Positions 54,301 to 64,000 of a DNA stretch of 64,000 nucleotides are shown here, piece after piece (the first letter of the stretch is position 1; the number at the start of each line of letters is the position of its first letter). The position numbers were made by a program, and so were the translations under genes. The DNA comes from Chthoniobacterales bacterium (GTDB lineage Bacteria; Verrucomicrobiota; Verrucomicrobiia; Chthoniobacterales; UBA10450): assembly GCA_003244145.1 (NCBI GenBank), contig QHBM01000084.1, forward strand, positions 1-64,000. The letters run 5' to 3'. The notes beneath the pieces are model-generated. The model made no database searches, had not been told where the DNA came from, and saw only the letters and a program-made list of their open reading frames with translations.

Positions 54301-55750
54301 TGCCATCGTCATCGTACCGAACGCTCAAGGCCAGGACTGGCGGTGGAGTAGGGGTGGGTGTCGGGGCTGCAATGGTAAATGCCGTTGGAGCAGGCGTAGG
54401 ACTTGACAGAGCGAACCCAACCGCCAACGCGAGATGTCCATCGACAGAATCGTCTTCATTGCTATCGGTGTTAAATAACTTCGGCCGGTCGGCGCGATAA
54501 AGCGGCACCTTCAGGTTAGGGTCATAACCCGGATTAGGCGAACCATCGACGTTCTCGCGAAGATCGAAATACCAGAGGTCGACGTCGGGTTGGGGCATAT
54601 CGCCACGCATCGCGCCGATGTAAGTGTTGCCCTGAAAGTCCGTGCGAACGTTCGGGTTCCCATCGCGCTGCGAGGTCGGCGCCTTGAGATTAACATTCGG
54701 GCCGAATTTGATCGTGGCATTTTCCTCAGCGGTGTAGGCGGCACTCCGAGTCTGCGGATTGGGAATCGTTGTTACGGTTACGGTGCCGTCATACTCGCTG
54801 GGGCCCGCCGGAGGGCGCGCCGCGGCCGGGGAAGGCGGCTGGTTATAGAAAACGTCAACGTAGTAATAGGAGTTACCATCGAGCTCTTCCGGGAAGAACA
54901 CGACCTCTTCAGGCGTTGAGCCTTTGTGGGCCGCATAGGCTACCACAGGTCCCGAGTCGCTGCGCGACCGGACGTAAACATCAAAATCACTTACTCCATC
55001 CTTGGGCGCGATTTTCACCTTCACTTCCAGACCGTGGTAATCTTCCTTACTTCCATCCACATAGAACTGGTAGGTGTCGTGGAATGGCCCCTTGGGGGTA
55101 GTGGTAAAATTTGGTCCGAACCACAAATAACCTCCGCTAGTCCCATACGGGTTTGCGCTGCAATTACCATTGTTGCCGCTTTGGAAAGTGACTCCGAAAG
55201 CGGTCGAGACGGTGTCAGCGTTATAAACGAAGTTATCGCCTCCGTTGTAGCATGCGGTAATGCGATATGAGCCAGCTTGAAGTGTCACGGATGCAGGTAG
55301 TGCGACATAGCGAAAGCCATCGATAAGGGTGCCCGTTGTTCCCGAGGGCACATTCAGGGGGCCGGCGACGATGTTGCCGTTACTATCTAAAATGGTTACA
55401 TCATGCGCTTCGCCAAGACCATCCCCATCTTGATCCCAAATCCCCAGGTCGCTCACGACTTCCGCTCCGCTAAGGGTGAAATCCCAACCCCACCCACCAG
55501 ACTGATTGTACAGGGTCCCGCCGGTAAAACTCAACGCGGGAGTCGGTGTCGAGCTAGGGGCGGGAGTGGGCACAGCCCCACTCCACGACACCGAAGAACC
55601 CGGCGAGGGATAAACCGTGGGGCCTTGGCCGAGCGCTAGACTGGACGCGCCGATCAGCAGCGCAACGGCGATAAAAAATGATCGCCCCTCGGGTAAAAGA
55701 CGGGAAATGCTCGCGATTTTCGGCGCTCTTTCGTTACCATTCGTTTTCAT
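51338..55750 (-). CDS. Very large secreted protein with Calx-beta domain, PT-rich linkers and two C-terminal paralogous repeats
   Basis: Signal peptide; Calx-beta VDYTTTNGTATAGTDY; two NLSTR.FV.TG.NI.I.GFI.G repeats. Confidence 0.85.
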   Translation of the reverse strand: MKTNGNERAPKIASISRLLPEGRSFFIAVALLIGASSLALGQGPTVYPSPGSSVSWSGAVPTPAPSSTPTPALSFTGGTLYNQSGGWGWDFTLSGAEVVSDLGIWDQDGDGLGEAHDVTILDSNGNIVAGPLNVPSGTTGTLIDGFRYVALPASVTLQAGSYRITACYNGGDNFVYNADTVSTAFGVTFQSGNNGNCSANPYGTSGGYLWFGPNFTTTPKGPFHDTYQFYVDGSKEDYHGLEVKVKIAPKDGVSDFDVYVRSRSDSGPVVAYAAHKGSTPEEVVFFPEELDGNSYYYVDVFYNQPPSPAAARPPAGPSEYDGTVTVTTIPNPQTRSAAYTAEENATIKFGPNVNLKAPTSQRDGNPNVRTDFQGNTYIGAMRGDMPQPDVDLWYFDLRENVDGSPNPGYDPNLKVPLYRADRPKLFNTDSNEDDSVDGHLALAVGFALSSPTPAPTAFTIAAPTPTPTPPPVLALSVRYDDDGSRYILTGNSRDSGITFDLSRTEFSNPAKQFQSEEFLGGDVTYLLYRIAESSGEASVARSDDAGLTFPSRLPTGLSIGEQGPIDVHQSDGVVYFAGGTGNVAVGVPTPPMLNLRPAYAPTAPTPAPPAPTSYNFYLAASDPNGVAHKLFVTKVADDGTPNGTVYGVYSNGTDVFLIDSKDQGQTWSNPVRVNDGVTTKINVMPWLETGSTPGAVGIVWYGTKSAENAAPADWKIYFAQTLTATANTPAFEISEVNEPEHFVHSGHISLENEKEGSNILDYIQLSFDPKGAAVVAYTDDHNDYSGMVYVARQIAGPSIKGNGDTVATDPSVSPPAPTPGVPGDPFDIIPPAQPGPNGEQVTDFVGDVLDPDTNERLDYDDRFDIVSIKYESIGAGDQLAIRAKMRLSDLGGGDFVNLDPGVWRMSFSVGAPHSVVSANGGYTYGLSDRGEQYYFEARDSRVCYGCDAPEPVPYPNNLVFFYGRAVRAESGIINYYEFGEADAGEVNLADNTISVTVKVSKLNLAGGNIVIGHNTVATGLRGEAYDFYSNADEPFDVTQGGTQFTVFDPAAPTPTPTPTPTPTPTPTPAPSPSIEFASLEYSANEEDGNVVLTVTRTGPTTPPATVDYTTTNGTATAGTDYVANAGTLTFLSGETVKTITVTLLDDKAPNEGTQTFSVALSNAIGANLGSPSEAVVRISENPEPTPTPTPTPTPTPTPTPTPTPTPTPASQAVNLSTRMFVQTGDNIGIGGFIITGTKPKHVIVRAIGPSLTQFGVSNPLADPVLQIKGPGSFGTITNDNWRDTQEAQIKADGLPPTNDLESAIDATLPPGAYTVLVSGKGNNTGVALFEVYDLDTAAASKLANLSTRAFVGTGGNIVIAGFILGNNGGQDRVVVRGLGPSLTTSGVPNVLADPSLELRDADGALIMSDNDWQDNAAQAAEISAAGLAPTNSKESAIAKTLPPGLYTVLLSGVNNTTGVGLVEIYDRGGP
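52130..52205. repeat. GTYGG-type coding microsatellite (Pro-Thr linker)
   Basis: GTCGGGGTTGGGGTTGGGGTTGGGGTCGGTGTCGG... Confidence 0.8.
52536..52604. repeat. GTYGG-type coding microsatellite (Pro-Thr linker)
   Basis: GGGGTCGGCGTGGGTGTAGGGGTTGGAGTCGGTGTTGGGG... Confidence 0.8.
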
Positions 55751-56023
55751 AAAGTCTCGATTGTCATCCGGGCTAGATTTTTTTGTCAAGGCATTTATTA
55801 ATGAGGTGGACTCAGCGGTGAATATTCCCGTCCGCGGTTGACCCAAACAATAATTGAAGACCCCCGGCGCCGACGTGCTCTTGGCGCAATCCAGAGCCCG
55901 TCATTTCGAGTTTGGCACGCGGAATAGAGCGTGACTTCCCCGCGCCGAACTCTTACGTTTACAGGTATGATCACCGCCAAAGACAATCGAAATCTCTGAT
56001 ACACAAAACGCCGGCCTTAATTC

Positions 56024-59000
56024 GTGTTCTTTAATTTTCGCCTTTCCCTTGGATTTGTTATTTGCGGGCTGGGAATCTTGCTCTCACTGGTCGCCTTCGG
56101 CCTTTTTTCGGGGCCAGCTGCCCTGGGCCAGGCAGCAAAGCAGAGTGAAACTTCCGGCGATGTCCAGTTCGGTAGTTCATATCACCACGACCTCTCGCCA
56201 GCTTTTCGCGATCTTCCATCTCAAACGGCCGCAGATCTTCAACAAACGGGCGAGCACGAAGCGAACGAAAACCCTAAGGTGCCGTTCCGCCATGAAGATA
56301 GTCCCGATCCGGTGATTCAAGACAGCCATCCCTCGGCGCTGCGCGCTCTGGCGCCGGATTTGCCTGCCGCCCTCCTTAACTTTGACGGAATCGCGTTCCC
56401 CGGCGTCGCGTGCAACTGCGCGCCGCCCGATACCAACGGTGCCGTGGGGAAAACGCAGTACGTCCAAATGGTTAACGAGGGTTATCAGGTTTTCGACAAA
56501 GCTTCCGGCACTTCAGTCCTGGGGCCCAATAGCATCTCTTCTGTTTGGACTGGCTTTGGCGGCCTGTGTGAAACCGGCGGGCATGGCGATCCAGTCGTGC
56601 TCTACGATCACCTGGCCGACCGCTGGATTATCAGCCAGTTTGCCGGCGCGGGCAGCGGCCCCATCACCGACGAATGCGTGGCCGTTTCTACCACGGCCGA
56701 TGCTACCGGCACCTATAACCGCTATGCTTTTCACCTCGGCTCCAATTTTTACGACTATCCCCATCTCAGTGTCTGGCCGGATGGCTATTACATGAGCGTG
56801 AACGTTTTCAGCGGCGACACCTACCTGGGCCCGCAGGCTTTCGCTTTCGATCGGGGCAAGATGCTCGATGGCCTGCCAGCTAATTTCATCAGCCCGGTAG
56901 GACCTCTCGGCGGAACGGTCGATCCGTTTTTGCCCGCGGATCTGGATGGGCCGACCCTGCCGCCAGCCGCCGCGCCAAACACATTTGTGGGATTCCCGGG
57001 ACAGGCGACCGCTCAAAATTATACCACCTATCATTTTCACGTGGATTTCACCACGCCGGCGAATTCGACGTTTACAATTTTCGCTTCTCCGCCCGCGGCG
57101 GGCTTCACCGCGCTCTGCCCTGCTACTCGGGCCTGCGTGCCTCAAAAGGGAGTCACTTCGGCAAATAATCTGGATGGCCTGGGTGACCGCCTGATGTTCC
57201 GTCTCGCCTACCGAAATTTTGGGGACCATGAAGCCGTCGTTGGAACCTATAGCGTCAACGCCGGGGGGGTGGCCGGCCTGCGCTGGTTCGAGCTGCGCAA
57301 CGTTACGAACGGACCGGTCACAGTCTTTCAAGAGAGCACTTACCGGCCGGACACCTCCTGGCGCTGGATGGGCAGTGCTGCGATGGACGGACAAGGAAAT
57401 CTCGCCATCGGCTATAGCGCCTCCAGCTCGACTATCAACCCCCAGCTCCGTTACGCGACGCGGTTGGCGACGGATCCCCAAAACTTTCTAAGTCAGGGCG
57501 AAGTCCATCTGTTTGATGGCACTGGCAGCCAGAGCGGGACCGGCAATCGTTGGGGCGATTACGCGTCGTTGACTATTGACCCCGTCGACGACAGCACCTT
57601 TTGGTTCACCAGCGAATACTATTCTACGACGAGCACGTACAGCTGGCGCACGCGCGTCGGCAGTTTCAAAATAGTAGCGGTAAGTCCATCGCCTACTCCT
57701 ACTCCAACGGCAACTCCGACAGCGACGCCTACCCCAACGGCAACACCAACCCCGACCGCGACGCCTACTCCTACTCCAACGGCAACACCAACCCCGACCG
57801 CGACGCCTACTCCTACTCCTACTCCAACGGCAACACCAACCCCGACCGCGACGCCTACCCCGACACCAACGGCAACACCTACCCCGACTCCAACGGCAAC
57901 GCCAACACCGGCACCGCCTTCGGGCCTAACCTACTCCGTTAATCCGGCGGTTTATACCTGGGGCCAGGCGATCACAAACAACACCCCTTCCAACTTCGGC
58001 GGGACTCCGACCGCCTACTCGATTTCTCCTGCTCTCCCCGCAGGATTGACGTTTGACACAACGACGGGAGTAGTCGCCGGCACCCCGTCCGCAGTTTCCC
58101 CCACTACGAATTATACCGTCACAGCGTCCAACTTGGGTGGTTCGGGCCAGACGATACTGACAATAACAGTTAATAAGGCGAACCAAACGATTACCTTCAG
58201 CCCGCTTGCCGGCAAGACTTATGGCGACCCAGCCTCCGCTGTGAATGCGACCGGTTCGAGTGGCTTGGCGGTGACATTTTCGATCGTATCGGGGCCGGCC
58301 ACCATCAGCGGCAACATAGTGACTATTACTGGCGCAGGCGCAGTTACAGTGCGCGCAGCACAGGGAGGTGACAGTCACTACAACCCAGCTCCCGATGTCG
58401 ATCAATCGTTTGCCGTGGCAAAGGCAGCTACGTCAGTTTCGGTCATCTCAACCCTTAACCCGTCGAAATCGGGCGATAGTGTCACCTTTGGGGCGGGAGT
58501 CGGGTCCAGCGTAAGCGGGACACAGACAGGCTTCGTTCAGTTTGAGGACAACGGCGCAAGCCTCGGTCCTCCACAGCCACTCAATAGCGGAGCAGCCGCC
58601 ATTTTCTCTACATCGGCCCTCAGCGTCGGGACACATATTATCACCGCGACCTACCGGGGCGACAGTAACTTCAGCGGGTCGACAGGGACACTAGGGGGAG
58701 GACAAATTGTTAACGCCCTTGCCGCGCAGTCGCAGAACGTCTCGACCCGGCTCAGAGTGCTAACCGATGACAATGTAATGATTGGCGGCTTTATCATAAC
58801 TGGAACCGCATCGAAGAAGGTCCTGCTGCGAGCGATTGGTCCATCGCTACCGATTGCGGGCGCCTTAGCCGATCCTATCCTGGAGTTACATTTCTCGGAC
58901 GGCCGCGTCATCCCGAACGACAACTGGAAAATTAACGATCAGACGGGGCAATCGCAGGAGGCAGATATCCGTGCGACTACTATCCCGCCAACAAGCGATC

Positions 59001-59500
59001 TGGAGTCCGCGATGGTGCAGACGCTATCGCCGGGAGCCTATACGGCGATCGTACGAGGGAAGAATGGCGGCACCGGCATCGGGCTGGTGGAAGCTTATGA
59101 CCTGGATCAGGCGGCCCTGTCGAAAATGGCGAACATCAGCACACGTGGCATGGTGGACACCGGGGACAATGTCATGATCGGCGGCTTTATTTTAGGGCCA
59201 GACACGTCTGCTACGACCAAGGTAGTAGTGCGAGGAATCGGTCCTTCGTTGACGCTGACCAATGCGCTTCAGGATCCGACACTGGAATTACATGATGGTA
59301 ACGGTGCGAAAATCGCTTCGAATGATAACTGGCAGGAAGACGCCGGCGCAGCCGAGATTCAAGCCGACAAGCTCGATCCGAAAGACCCACGCGAAAGCGC
59401 GCTCTTGCGAGTGCTCGCACCGGGCGCCTACACTGCGATCCTCGCCGGCAAAGACGGCACGATTGGCCTCGCCTTGGTCGAACTTTACAATTTGCAATAA
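56024..59500 (+). CDS. Large secreted protein with Ig-like/MBG-like modules, PT linker and two C-terminal paralogous repeats
   Basis: GTG start and signal peptide; [36 protein letters not shown] and [22 protein letters not shown]. Confidence 0.85.
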   Translation: MFFNFRLSLGFVICGLGILLSLVAFGLFSGPAALGQAAKQSETSGDVQFGSSYHHDLSPAFRDLPSQTAADLQQTGEHEANENPKVPFRHEDSPDPVIQDSHPSALRALAPDLPAALLNFDGIAFPGVACNCAPPDTNGAVGKTQYVQMVNEGYQVFDKASGTSVLGPNSISSVWTGFGGLCETGGHGDPVVLYDHLADRWIISQFAGAGSGPITDECVAVSTTADATGTYNRYAFHLGSNFYDYPHLSVWPDGYYMSVNVFSGDTYLGPQAFAFDRGKMLDGLPANFISPVGPLGGTVDPFLPADLDGPTLPPAAAPNTFVGFPGQATAQNYTTYHFHVDFTTPANSTFTIFASPPAAGFTALCPATRACVPQKGVTSANNLDGLGDRLMFRLAYRNFGDHEAVVGTYSVNAGGVAGLRWFELRNVTNGPVTVFQESTYRPDTSWRWMGSAAMDGQGNLAIGYSASSSTINPQLRYATRLATDPQNFLSQGEVHLFDGTGSQSGTGNRWGDYASLTIDPVDDSTFWFTSEYYSTTSTYSWRTRVGSFKIVAVSPSPTPTPTATPTATPTPTATPTPTATPTPTPTATPTPTATPTPTPTPTATPTPTATPTPTPTATPTPTPTATPTPAPPSGLTYSVNPAVYTWGQAITNNTPSNFGGTPTAYSISPALPAGLTFDTTTGVVAGTPSAVSPTTNYTVTASNLGGSGQTILTITVNKANQTITFSPLAGKTYGDPASAVNATGSSGLAVTFSIVSGPATISGNIVTITGAGAVTVRAAQGGDSHYNPAPDVDQSFAVAKAATSVSVISTLNPSKSGDSVTFGAGVGSSVSGTQTGFVQFEDNGASLGPPQPLNSGAAAIFSTSALSVGTHIITATYRGDSNFSGSTGTLGGGQIVNALAAQSQNVSTRLRVLTDDNVMIGGFIITGTASKKVLLRAIGPSLPIAGALADPILELHFSDGRVIPNDNWKINDQTGQSQEADIRATTIPPTSDLESAMVQTLSPGAYTAIVRGKNGGTGIGLVEAYDLDQAALSKMANISTRGMVDTGDNVMIGGFILGPDTSATTKVVVRGIGPSLTLTNALQDPTLELHDGNGAKIASNDNWQEDAGAAEIQADKLDPKDPRESALLRVLAPGAYTAILAGKDGTIGLALVELYNLQ
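57690..57917. repeat. Coding minisatellite encoding [10 protein letters not shown]
   Basis: Repeated ACTCCAACGGCAACACCAACCCCGACCGCGACGCCTACTCCT units. Confidence 0.9.
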
Positions 59501-59599
59501 ACCTTTGCTCTCCAGGTTGGAGAGAATTGATGCACCGAAGTCGGTACCAAGCACCATTGTTTTTTTGGTTGCCCAAGCGTCGGTAAAGCCTTAGCAATA

Positions 59600-59857
59600 A
59601 TGATCGCCCGTCGATCGCAATTGCCATTGAAAACATTTCTAAACACGATCCTGCTCGCAGGTCTTTTAGCCGGAGGCGCCTGCTCGCGGGCGAAAAAGCC
59701 GGCAGAAAACATTGTTGAATTAACGCCGAACCCGAGGTTGCGGTCGGACAGTGAGCAGCTGCAAACCGCGGTGGCGAAAGAAGCGAAAGCCGCCGAGGAG
59801 AGGGAACAGGCGGAGCAGCTCAAGCAAAGCCCTGCTCCCTCCCCACCGCAGCCGTAA
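59600..59857 (+). CDS. Small lipoprotein
   Basis: LLAGGACSR lipobox. Confidence 0.55.
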   Translation: MIARRSQLPLKTFLNTILLAGLLAGGACSRAKKPAENIVELTPNPRLRSDSEQLQTAVAKEAKAAEEREQAEQLKQSPAPSPPQP

Positions 59858-59947
59858 ATCCTGCAAGGCACGGTTGCGAGCCAGGAGAAATGTCGAAGAG
59901 ATCACCGCGAAGTAACTTCGCGGCGGCACGACCAATCTGCGAGCGAC

Positions 59948-60602
59948 CACCGAACAAAGGCAGCTTTCTTCCCCGGCGCCGACCCCGCAAGCCCTCGCCT
60001 GGGACAGCAACACCTTATGGATGGGCTCGCGCGAGCTGCGGCGCATCATCGGATGGCCGCAAAGACATGGACGGTTTCCGAGGAGCAGAAGCGCCGTCAA
60101 TTCCGTGGGCGGCTGTGTCCACCGGTGAAGCTCTTTGGTTCACGATCGGGAAAGGGGCAAGGATGATCGTTATCTCCGGCGCTACACTCCGGGCGAAGGA
60201 TTTTCCGAGACCGAACGAATTCCTTGTCCGGAGTTAACAGGGTCTTATCTCAGTTACAAGGGCGAGGACCTCTACCTAAGTCAGTGGTATAAGTACCGTA
60301 TACTTAAGCTGGACAAGTTGGGGAAGATCACGCGCGTGATTGAAGTCGGCGCTGAAATTAGCGGTCACACTTTTGTGAATGGATCGATCTATGTCTTGCG
60401 CGGGACGGAACAGGGCGAGGGTGACTGGCGGATCGCGCGTCTCGATCCCCGGGAGGAAACGCCGGAGATCACAGAACTCGCTCGAGTTCCGTTCCAATGC
60501 CGCTCACTCGCCTTCGATGGCGAGCATCTTTGGACGAATCATCGCGAAGCGGACGAGGTCGTCTCGTTCGCAATCCCGGAACCGAGGACAAACGCAGCTT
60601 AG
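59948..60602 (+). pseudogene. Beta-propeller-like protein, copy 2, frameshifted in its 5' half
   Basis: Aligns with 50365-51008; two or more 1-nt deletions relative to copy 1; open from 60135. Confidence 0.6.
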
Positions 60603-60910
60603 CGCAGACCGATTGTTCTCAGAAACTGCTCGTCGATTTTCCCGACGATGGGCAGGCCATGGTCCCTTCGATAGCGTCTGACCGCCCAGCGCGTTTCGAA
60701 ACCAAACTGACCCGAGTGGTCTCCGACATAATACCCGTCTTCTTCGAGTGCCAATTGCACTTTGCGGACGATGGGGTCTCTGCCGTGGCTTTCATAAGTG
60801 AAGCCATCGGGAAGAGTGAGAGGCTCATCGACCTGGCGGGAAGCGCTCGCGGATTGGCCTAGCCCGAGCATTCCAATAAGCATGAAACCGAACAGAGTTA
60901 GTTTTTTCAT
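60599..60910 (-). CDS. Peptidoglycan-binding-like secreted protein
   Basis: Signal peptide; IVRKVQLALEEDGYYVGDHSGQFGFETRWAVRRYRRDHGLPIVGKID. Confidence 0.75.
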   Translation of the reverse strand: MKKLTLFGFMLIGMLGLGQSASASRQVDEPLTLPDGFTYESHGRDPIVRKVQLALEEDGYYVGDHSGQFGFETRWAVRRYRRDHGLPIVGKIDEQFLRTIGLR

Positions 60911-61081
60911 AGATAGAGACAGCTCCAGTGTTGGCTGAACCATCGCTCTGTCGTGGGGTTTTGCAACGTTGCGAAATTCTTCCCTGGCTCGCTTCTCGGA
61001 CCCGGAGTACGGGCCATCGAAATCTGGCGTAGCCTGCGCCCGGTGCTTGACGAAGAGCGTCACGGGCGCTCTGGTCGCAGG

Positions 61082-61555
61082 ATGCGCAGCCGTTTTTTCC
61101 ACGTGACCGTTCCGGTTACGATGATCGCCGTCGTCATGGTGGGCTTCGCTGGTTGCTGGAAAAAGAGCGGGGAAGCGGTGGTGCTGGAAAAGGAACATAT
61201 CGCCGCGGCAGAGCCCAGTCCTACACCAAAAGACAATCCACCTCCCGCTCCTTCGGCGAGCCCCGCTAAAGCGCCGGAAAAAGAAGAGGTCGCAGCGGCG
61301 CTTGAGTTAGCAGCGGACGAGATCGTGGTCGATTCCATTGTCATGAAGAAGGATGTGCGCGGCACCAGCCGCGACCCGCGAGCAATCGATCGCGAACAAT
61401 GGATCGTAAGGTTGGAGATGATTCAGGACCTGCGCAAGCTCACGGTGTTCACTGAGCGGGCGCGCTGGGAGAAGTTAAAGGTAGGCGATCGCGTTAAGGT
61501 CACCTATCGCCAGGGCAAGTATACGGGCTCGATCTGGAGCGTTAACATCGATTAG
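61082..61555 (+). CDS. Lipoprotein, hypothetical
   Basis: VMVGFAGCWKK lipobox. Confidence 0.6.
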   Translation: MRSRFFHVTVPVTMIAVVMVGFAGCWKKSGEAVVLEKEHIAAAEPSPTPKDNPPPAPSASPAKAPEKEEVAAALELAADEIVVDSIVMKKDVRGTSRDPRAIDREQWIVRLEMIQDLRKLTVFTERARWEKLKVGDRVKVTYRQGKYTGSIWSVNID

Positions 61556-61562
61556 CAGAGCT

Positions 61563-62714
61563 TTGACCTTGAAAAGCGGCTTTGATGTTGCGGTAGTAGG
61601 TTTGGGCGGAATAGGAAGCGCTATTCTGGCTCATTGCGCGTCGCGCGGTGCGGATGCCATTGGGTTCGAGCAATTTTGTCCTGCCCACGACCTGGGGTCT
61701 TCGCACGGCAGGACCCGCATGATTCGTAAAGCTTACTTCGAAGATCCCGCTTATGTCCCGCTCGTTCTTAGGGCGTTCGAGTTATGGCGCGAGCTGGAAC
61801 AGGCCACGGGCGAAAAACTGTTGCGCGTCACCGGCGTGCTCTCAGTAGGCAGGGAAGGCAGTGCGATAATCGAAGGAACCCAGCGTGCAGCGCGAACGCA
61901 CGATCTCTTATTAGAGTCCTTTACCCGACAAGAGATGAAGGCGCGTTATCCAAGCCTTGAGCTATCTCAGGGCGAAGTGGCACTCTTCGAACCGGACGGC
62001 GGCGTGCTCGATCCGGAGCGAGCTGTGCGAGCGCATTTGAAAACGGCGGAAGCGTCGGGAGCCGCGACCTGTTTTGGCGTGGCCATGGAGAGATGGCAGG
62101 CAACAGCTGATGGCTTTGAGCTCCACCTTTCCGACGGCACAAGTGTCTCCGCGAGAAAACTTGTTCTCGCGCTGGGTTCCTGGTTCCAGGAAATTCTTGC
62201 GGCGTTAGGGATTCGCATTCGCGTGCAGCGCAACGTCCAGGCCTGGTTCACGCCCGCGACCAGGATCTATCAAGCGCCAAACTTTCCGGCCTTCCTCCTC
62301 GATCGTCCGGAACTACCCGCGCCCCTCTACGGTTTTCCCGATTTCGGCGACGGCGTCAAAGCGGCGTTTCACGGCTTCGGCGACTTGACCGATGCGACTC
62401 ACATCGATCGCGTGGTAGATTTCTCGCGCGACGTCGAGCCGATCGTCAGAGCGATGGACCAATGGATGCCGGGGGCGACCCAAACTTTCCGCGAGGCCAA
62501 GGCATGCATGTATTCGCTTACACCTGACAGCAATTTCGTGATCGACCGTCATCCGGAGCACGCCGACCTGATCTTGTGCGGCGGGTTTTCCGGCCATGGC
62601 TTCAAATTCGCGCCGGTCATCGGCGAAATCGGAGCTGATCTGGCTTTGGAGGGCGGCTCGCGGCATCGGGTTGATTTTCTCTCCTTGCGAAGATTTATCT
62701 CCACGGCGCCTTGA
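61563..62714 (+). CDS. FAD-dependent N-methyltryptophan/sarcosine oxidase-like protein
   Basis: VAVVGLGGIGSAILAHCASRGADAIGFEQF; SHGRTRMIRKAYFEDPAYVPL; GFSGHGFKFAPVIGEI. Confidence 0.9.
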   Translation: MTLKSGFDVAVVGLGGIGSAILAHCASRGADAIGFEQFCPAHDLGSSHGRTRMIRKAYFEDPAYVPLVLRAFELWRELEQATGEKLLRVTGVLSVGREGSAIIEGTQRAARTHDLLLESFTRQEMKARYPSLELSQGEVALFEPDGGVLDPERAVRAHLKTAEASGAATCFGVAMERWQATADGFELHLSDGTSVSARKLVLALGSWFQEILAALGIRIRVQRNVQAWFTPATRIYQAPNFPAFLLDRPELPAPLYGFPDFGDGVKAAFHGFGDLTDATHIDRVVDFSRDVEPIVRAMDQWMPGATQTFREAKACMYSLTPDSNFVIDRHPEHADLILCGGFSGHGFKFAPVIGEIGADLALEGGSRHRVDFLSLRRFISTAP

Positions 62715-62751
62715 GGTGTCGCTATCCATACGGCAAAGTGCGGCCCATCAC

Positions 62752-63213
62752 GTGAGCAAGCGAACAAAAACTCTCAGCATAACTTTCTTTGTGATCGGAT
62801 CGATTGCGCTAGGGCAGACCGCAAACGCCGGATCTGTCGGCGATTTTTTTAAGGCTCTGGGCAATTCCATCGCTCATCCGGGCCAGCACCCAAAGCCCAA
62901 GCCGCATGACACTCCGGCCGCGAGCAAGCGGCCCAAAAAAGATGGGCCGGTCAGTGTCGCCGATTTGCCGCCGGCGCCCAACCAGCCGCCGCCGGTAGCC
63001 ACGACGCCGACGCCCACAGTGCGCCCTGCTTCGATCTCGTCGGAGACGAAGAACTCGAAGCGCGATATACCTTATGCCATCCCGGTCCCGAACAAGCCCG
63101 GCTTTGTCACCAGCCCGTACGCGCCGAAGCAGGGCCTGGTTGATGTTCGTGGTTTCCCGAGTGGGAGCGAAGTCAAAGATCCTTATACCGGCAAGATCTT
63201 TCTCACGCCCTAG
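62752..63213 (+). CDS. Secreted Pro-rich hypothetical protein
   Basis: GTG start; signal peptide; VTSPYAPKQGLVDVRGFPSGSEVKDPYTGKIF. Confidence 0.6.
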   Translation: MSKRTKTLSITFFVIGSIALGQTANAGSVGDFFKALGNSIAHPGQHPKPKPHDTPAASKRPKKDGPVSVADLPPAPNQPPPVATTPTPTVRPASISSETKNSKRDIPYAIPVPNKPGFVTSPYAPKQGLVDVRGFPSGSEVKDPYTGKIFLTP

Positions 63214-63233
63214 GGCAGAGTTAACTCCAGTTA

Positions 63234-63899
63234 CTAGGGGGCGATGGCGCGGACGACGAGGTTGTCGAAGCGGACATCCATGGGTTGACTCTTAGGTTGC
63301 GTCGTTACCGCAAAGCCGACCGAGCCCACCTCAAAGGCGTCATCTGTTTTCTCGAGGAGCTTCTCCCCGTTGACATAGAAGGTGAGCGTGCTGCCGGAAC
63401 AATCAGCGCGCAGACGGTTCACCGCGTTACCCGGTTTGATCGCTTTTGATTCCTTGCCATAGGCGATCGCATCCCAAAAAGTAGGACTGGTCCGTTTCAG
63501 GATCGCATAGAGGCCGTCTCCACGGATGGCAAAGACGTAGGCTTTGCTGGCGGTTTGTTCGTTGGCTTCCGCGCGGCAGAGAATCCCGAAGACGCCATTT
63601 CCCGGACCGGCGGCGAGCCGCGCGTCCACTTCCACCGAGAAATTATCGAACTTCTGTTTCGGCAGGATCGAGTAGGTATTGAAGTCGGCTTTGTTAAGGA
63701 GGATGCGATACGCGCCCTCGAGGTAAGCAAACTCACCGTAGTCAGTCTTGGAAACATTCCAGCCGTTCGCGGGCTTGGAGAAGTCATCCTGGAAAAAGAC
63801 GGTGCCGCCGGCTGCCGAGCTGGCACTACTTTGGGCGAAGCTCGCTAGCTTAAACATCGTGCCCAGAATGAAGAGCGAACCCAGGAGCTTAAGTTTCAT
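63234..63899 (-). CDS. Secreted LamG/DUF1080-like protein
   Basis: FQDDFSKPANGWNV...LRADCSGSTLTFYVNGEKLLEKTD. Confidence 0.6.
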   Translation of the reverse strand: MKLKLLGSLFILGTMFKLASFAQSSASSAAGGTVFFQDDFSKPANGWNVSKTDYGEFAYLEGAYRILLNKADFNTYSILPKQKFDNFSVEVDARLAAGPGNGVFGILCRAEANEQTASKAYVFAIRGDGLYAILKRTSPTFWDAIAYGKESKAIKPGNAVNRLRADCSGSTLTFYVNGEKLLEKTDDAFEVGSVGFAVTTQPKSQPMDVRFDNLVVRAIAP

Positions 63900-64000
63900 A
63901 ACTTAGAGTTAGTGTAACTTCACATTCCAAGCGCCGTTCGCAAGTGAGGCACGAGGCGTTTGCTGAACTCCACTGAATCGCCGGCGGAAAGGTGCGACCA

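Noticed and set aside
56513-57481. 322-aa minus-strand ORF
   Set aside because: Antisense to the large secreted protein at 56024-59500.

Overview
The window is a 64 kb bacterial chromosomal segment of roughly 55-60% GC. The gene content (two-repeat 'LSTR..GDN..IGGFI..G...K.V..R.IGPSL' surface-protein domains, many secreted hypotheticals, dispersed short repeats) suggests a soil Verrucomicrobiota/Chthoniobacterales-like genome; this taxonomic guess is inference only. Most genes are ordinary housekeeping or accessory genes: alcohol dehydrogenase, RsmH, DUF885, class III cyclase-TPR, Fsr-type MFS, TrmO, cupins, M28 and M48/LemA peptidases, aminotransferase, 2-hydroxyacid dehydrogenase, DEAD helicase, MOSC, SolA-like oxidase. 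No CRISPR array, rRNA, or confident tRNA was recognised. The best candidate for an undescribed system is a tight five-gene minus-strand operon (41436-47573). It encodes a DUF900-like alpha/beta-hydrolase, a small lipoprotein, a small helical protein, a multi-TM patatin phospholipase, and a trypsin-like protease fused to a DNA/RNA non-specific (NUC) endonuclease, with intact catalytic motifs. Beside it, divergently transcribed, is a cNMP-binding/TrxR-like protein lacking CxxC, followed by a ZnF-UBP protein. Other notable signals are: (i) a dispersed family of degenerate 7-bp tandem repeat arrays between genes, some supplying stop codons; (ii) a foldback MITE-like element filling the gap between two convergent genes; (iii) a duplicated, frameshifted segment flanking two divergent paralogous surface-protein genes; (iv) inverted copies of a CCCAGCGCT palindrome; and (v) several gene fragments (MFS, SIMPL/DUF541, TetR). 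All assignments were made by eye from translated motifs with no database search.
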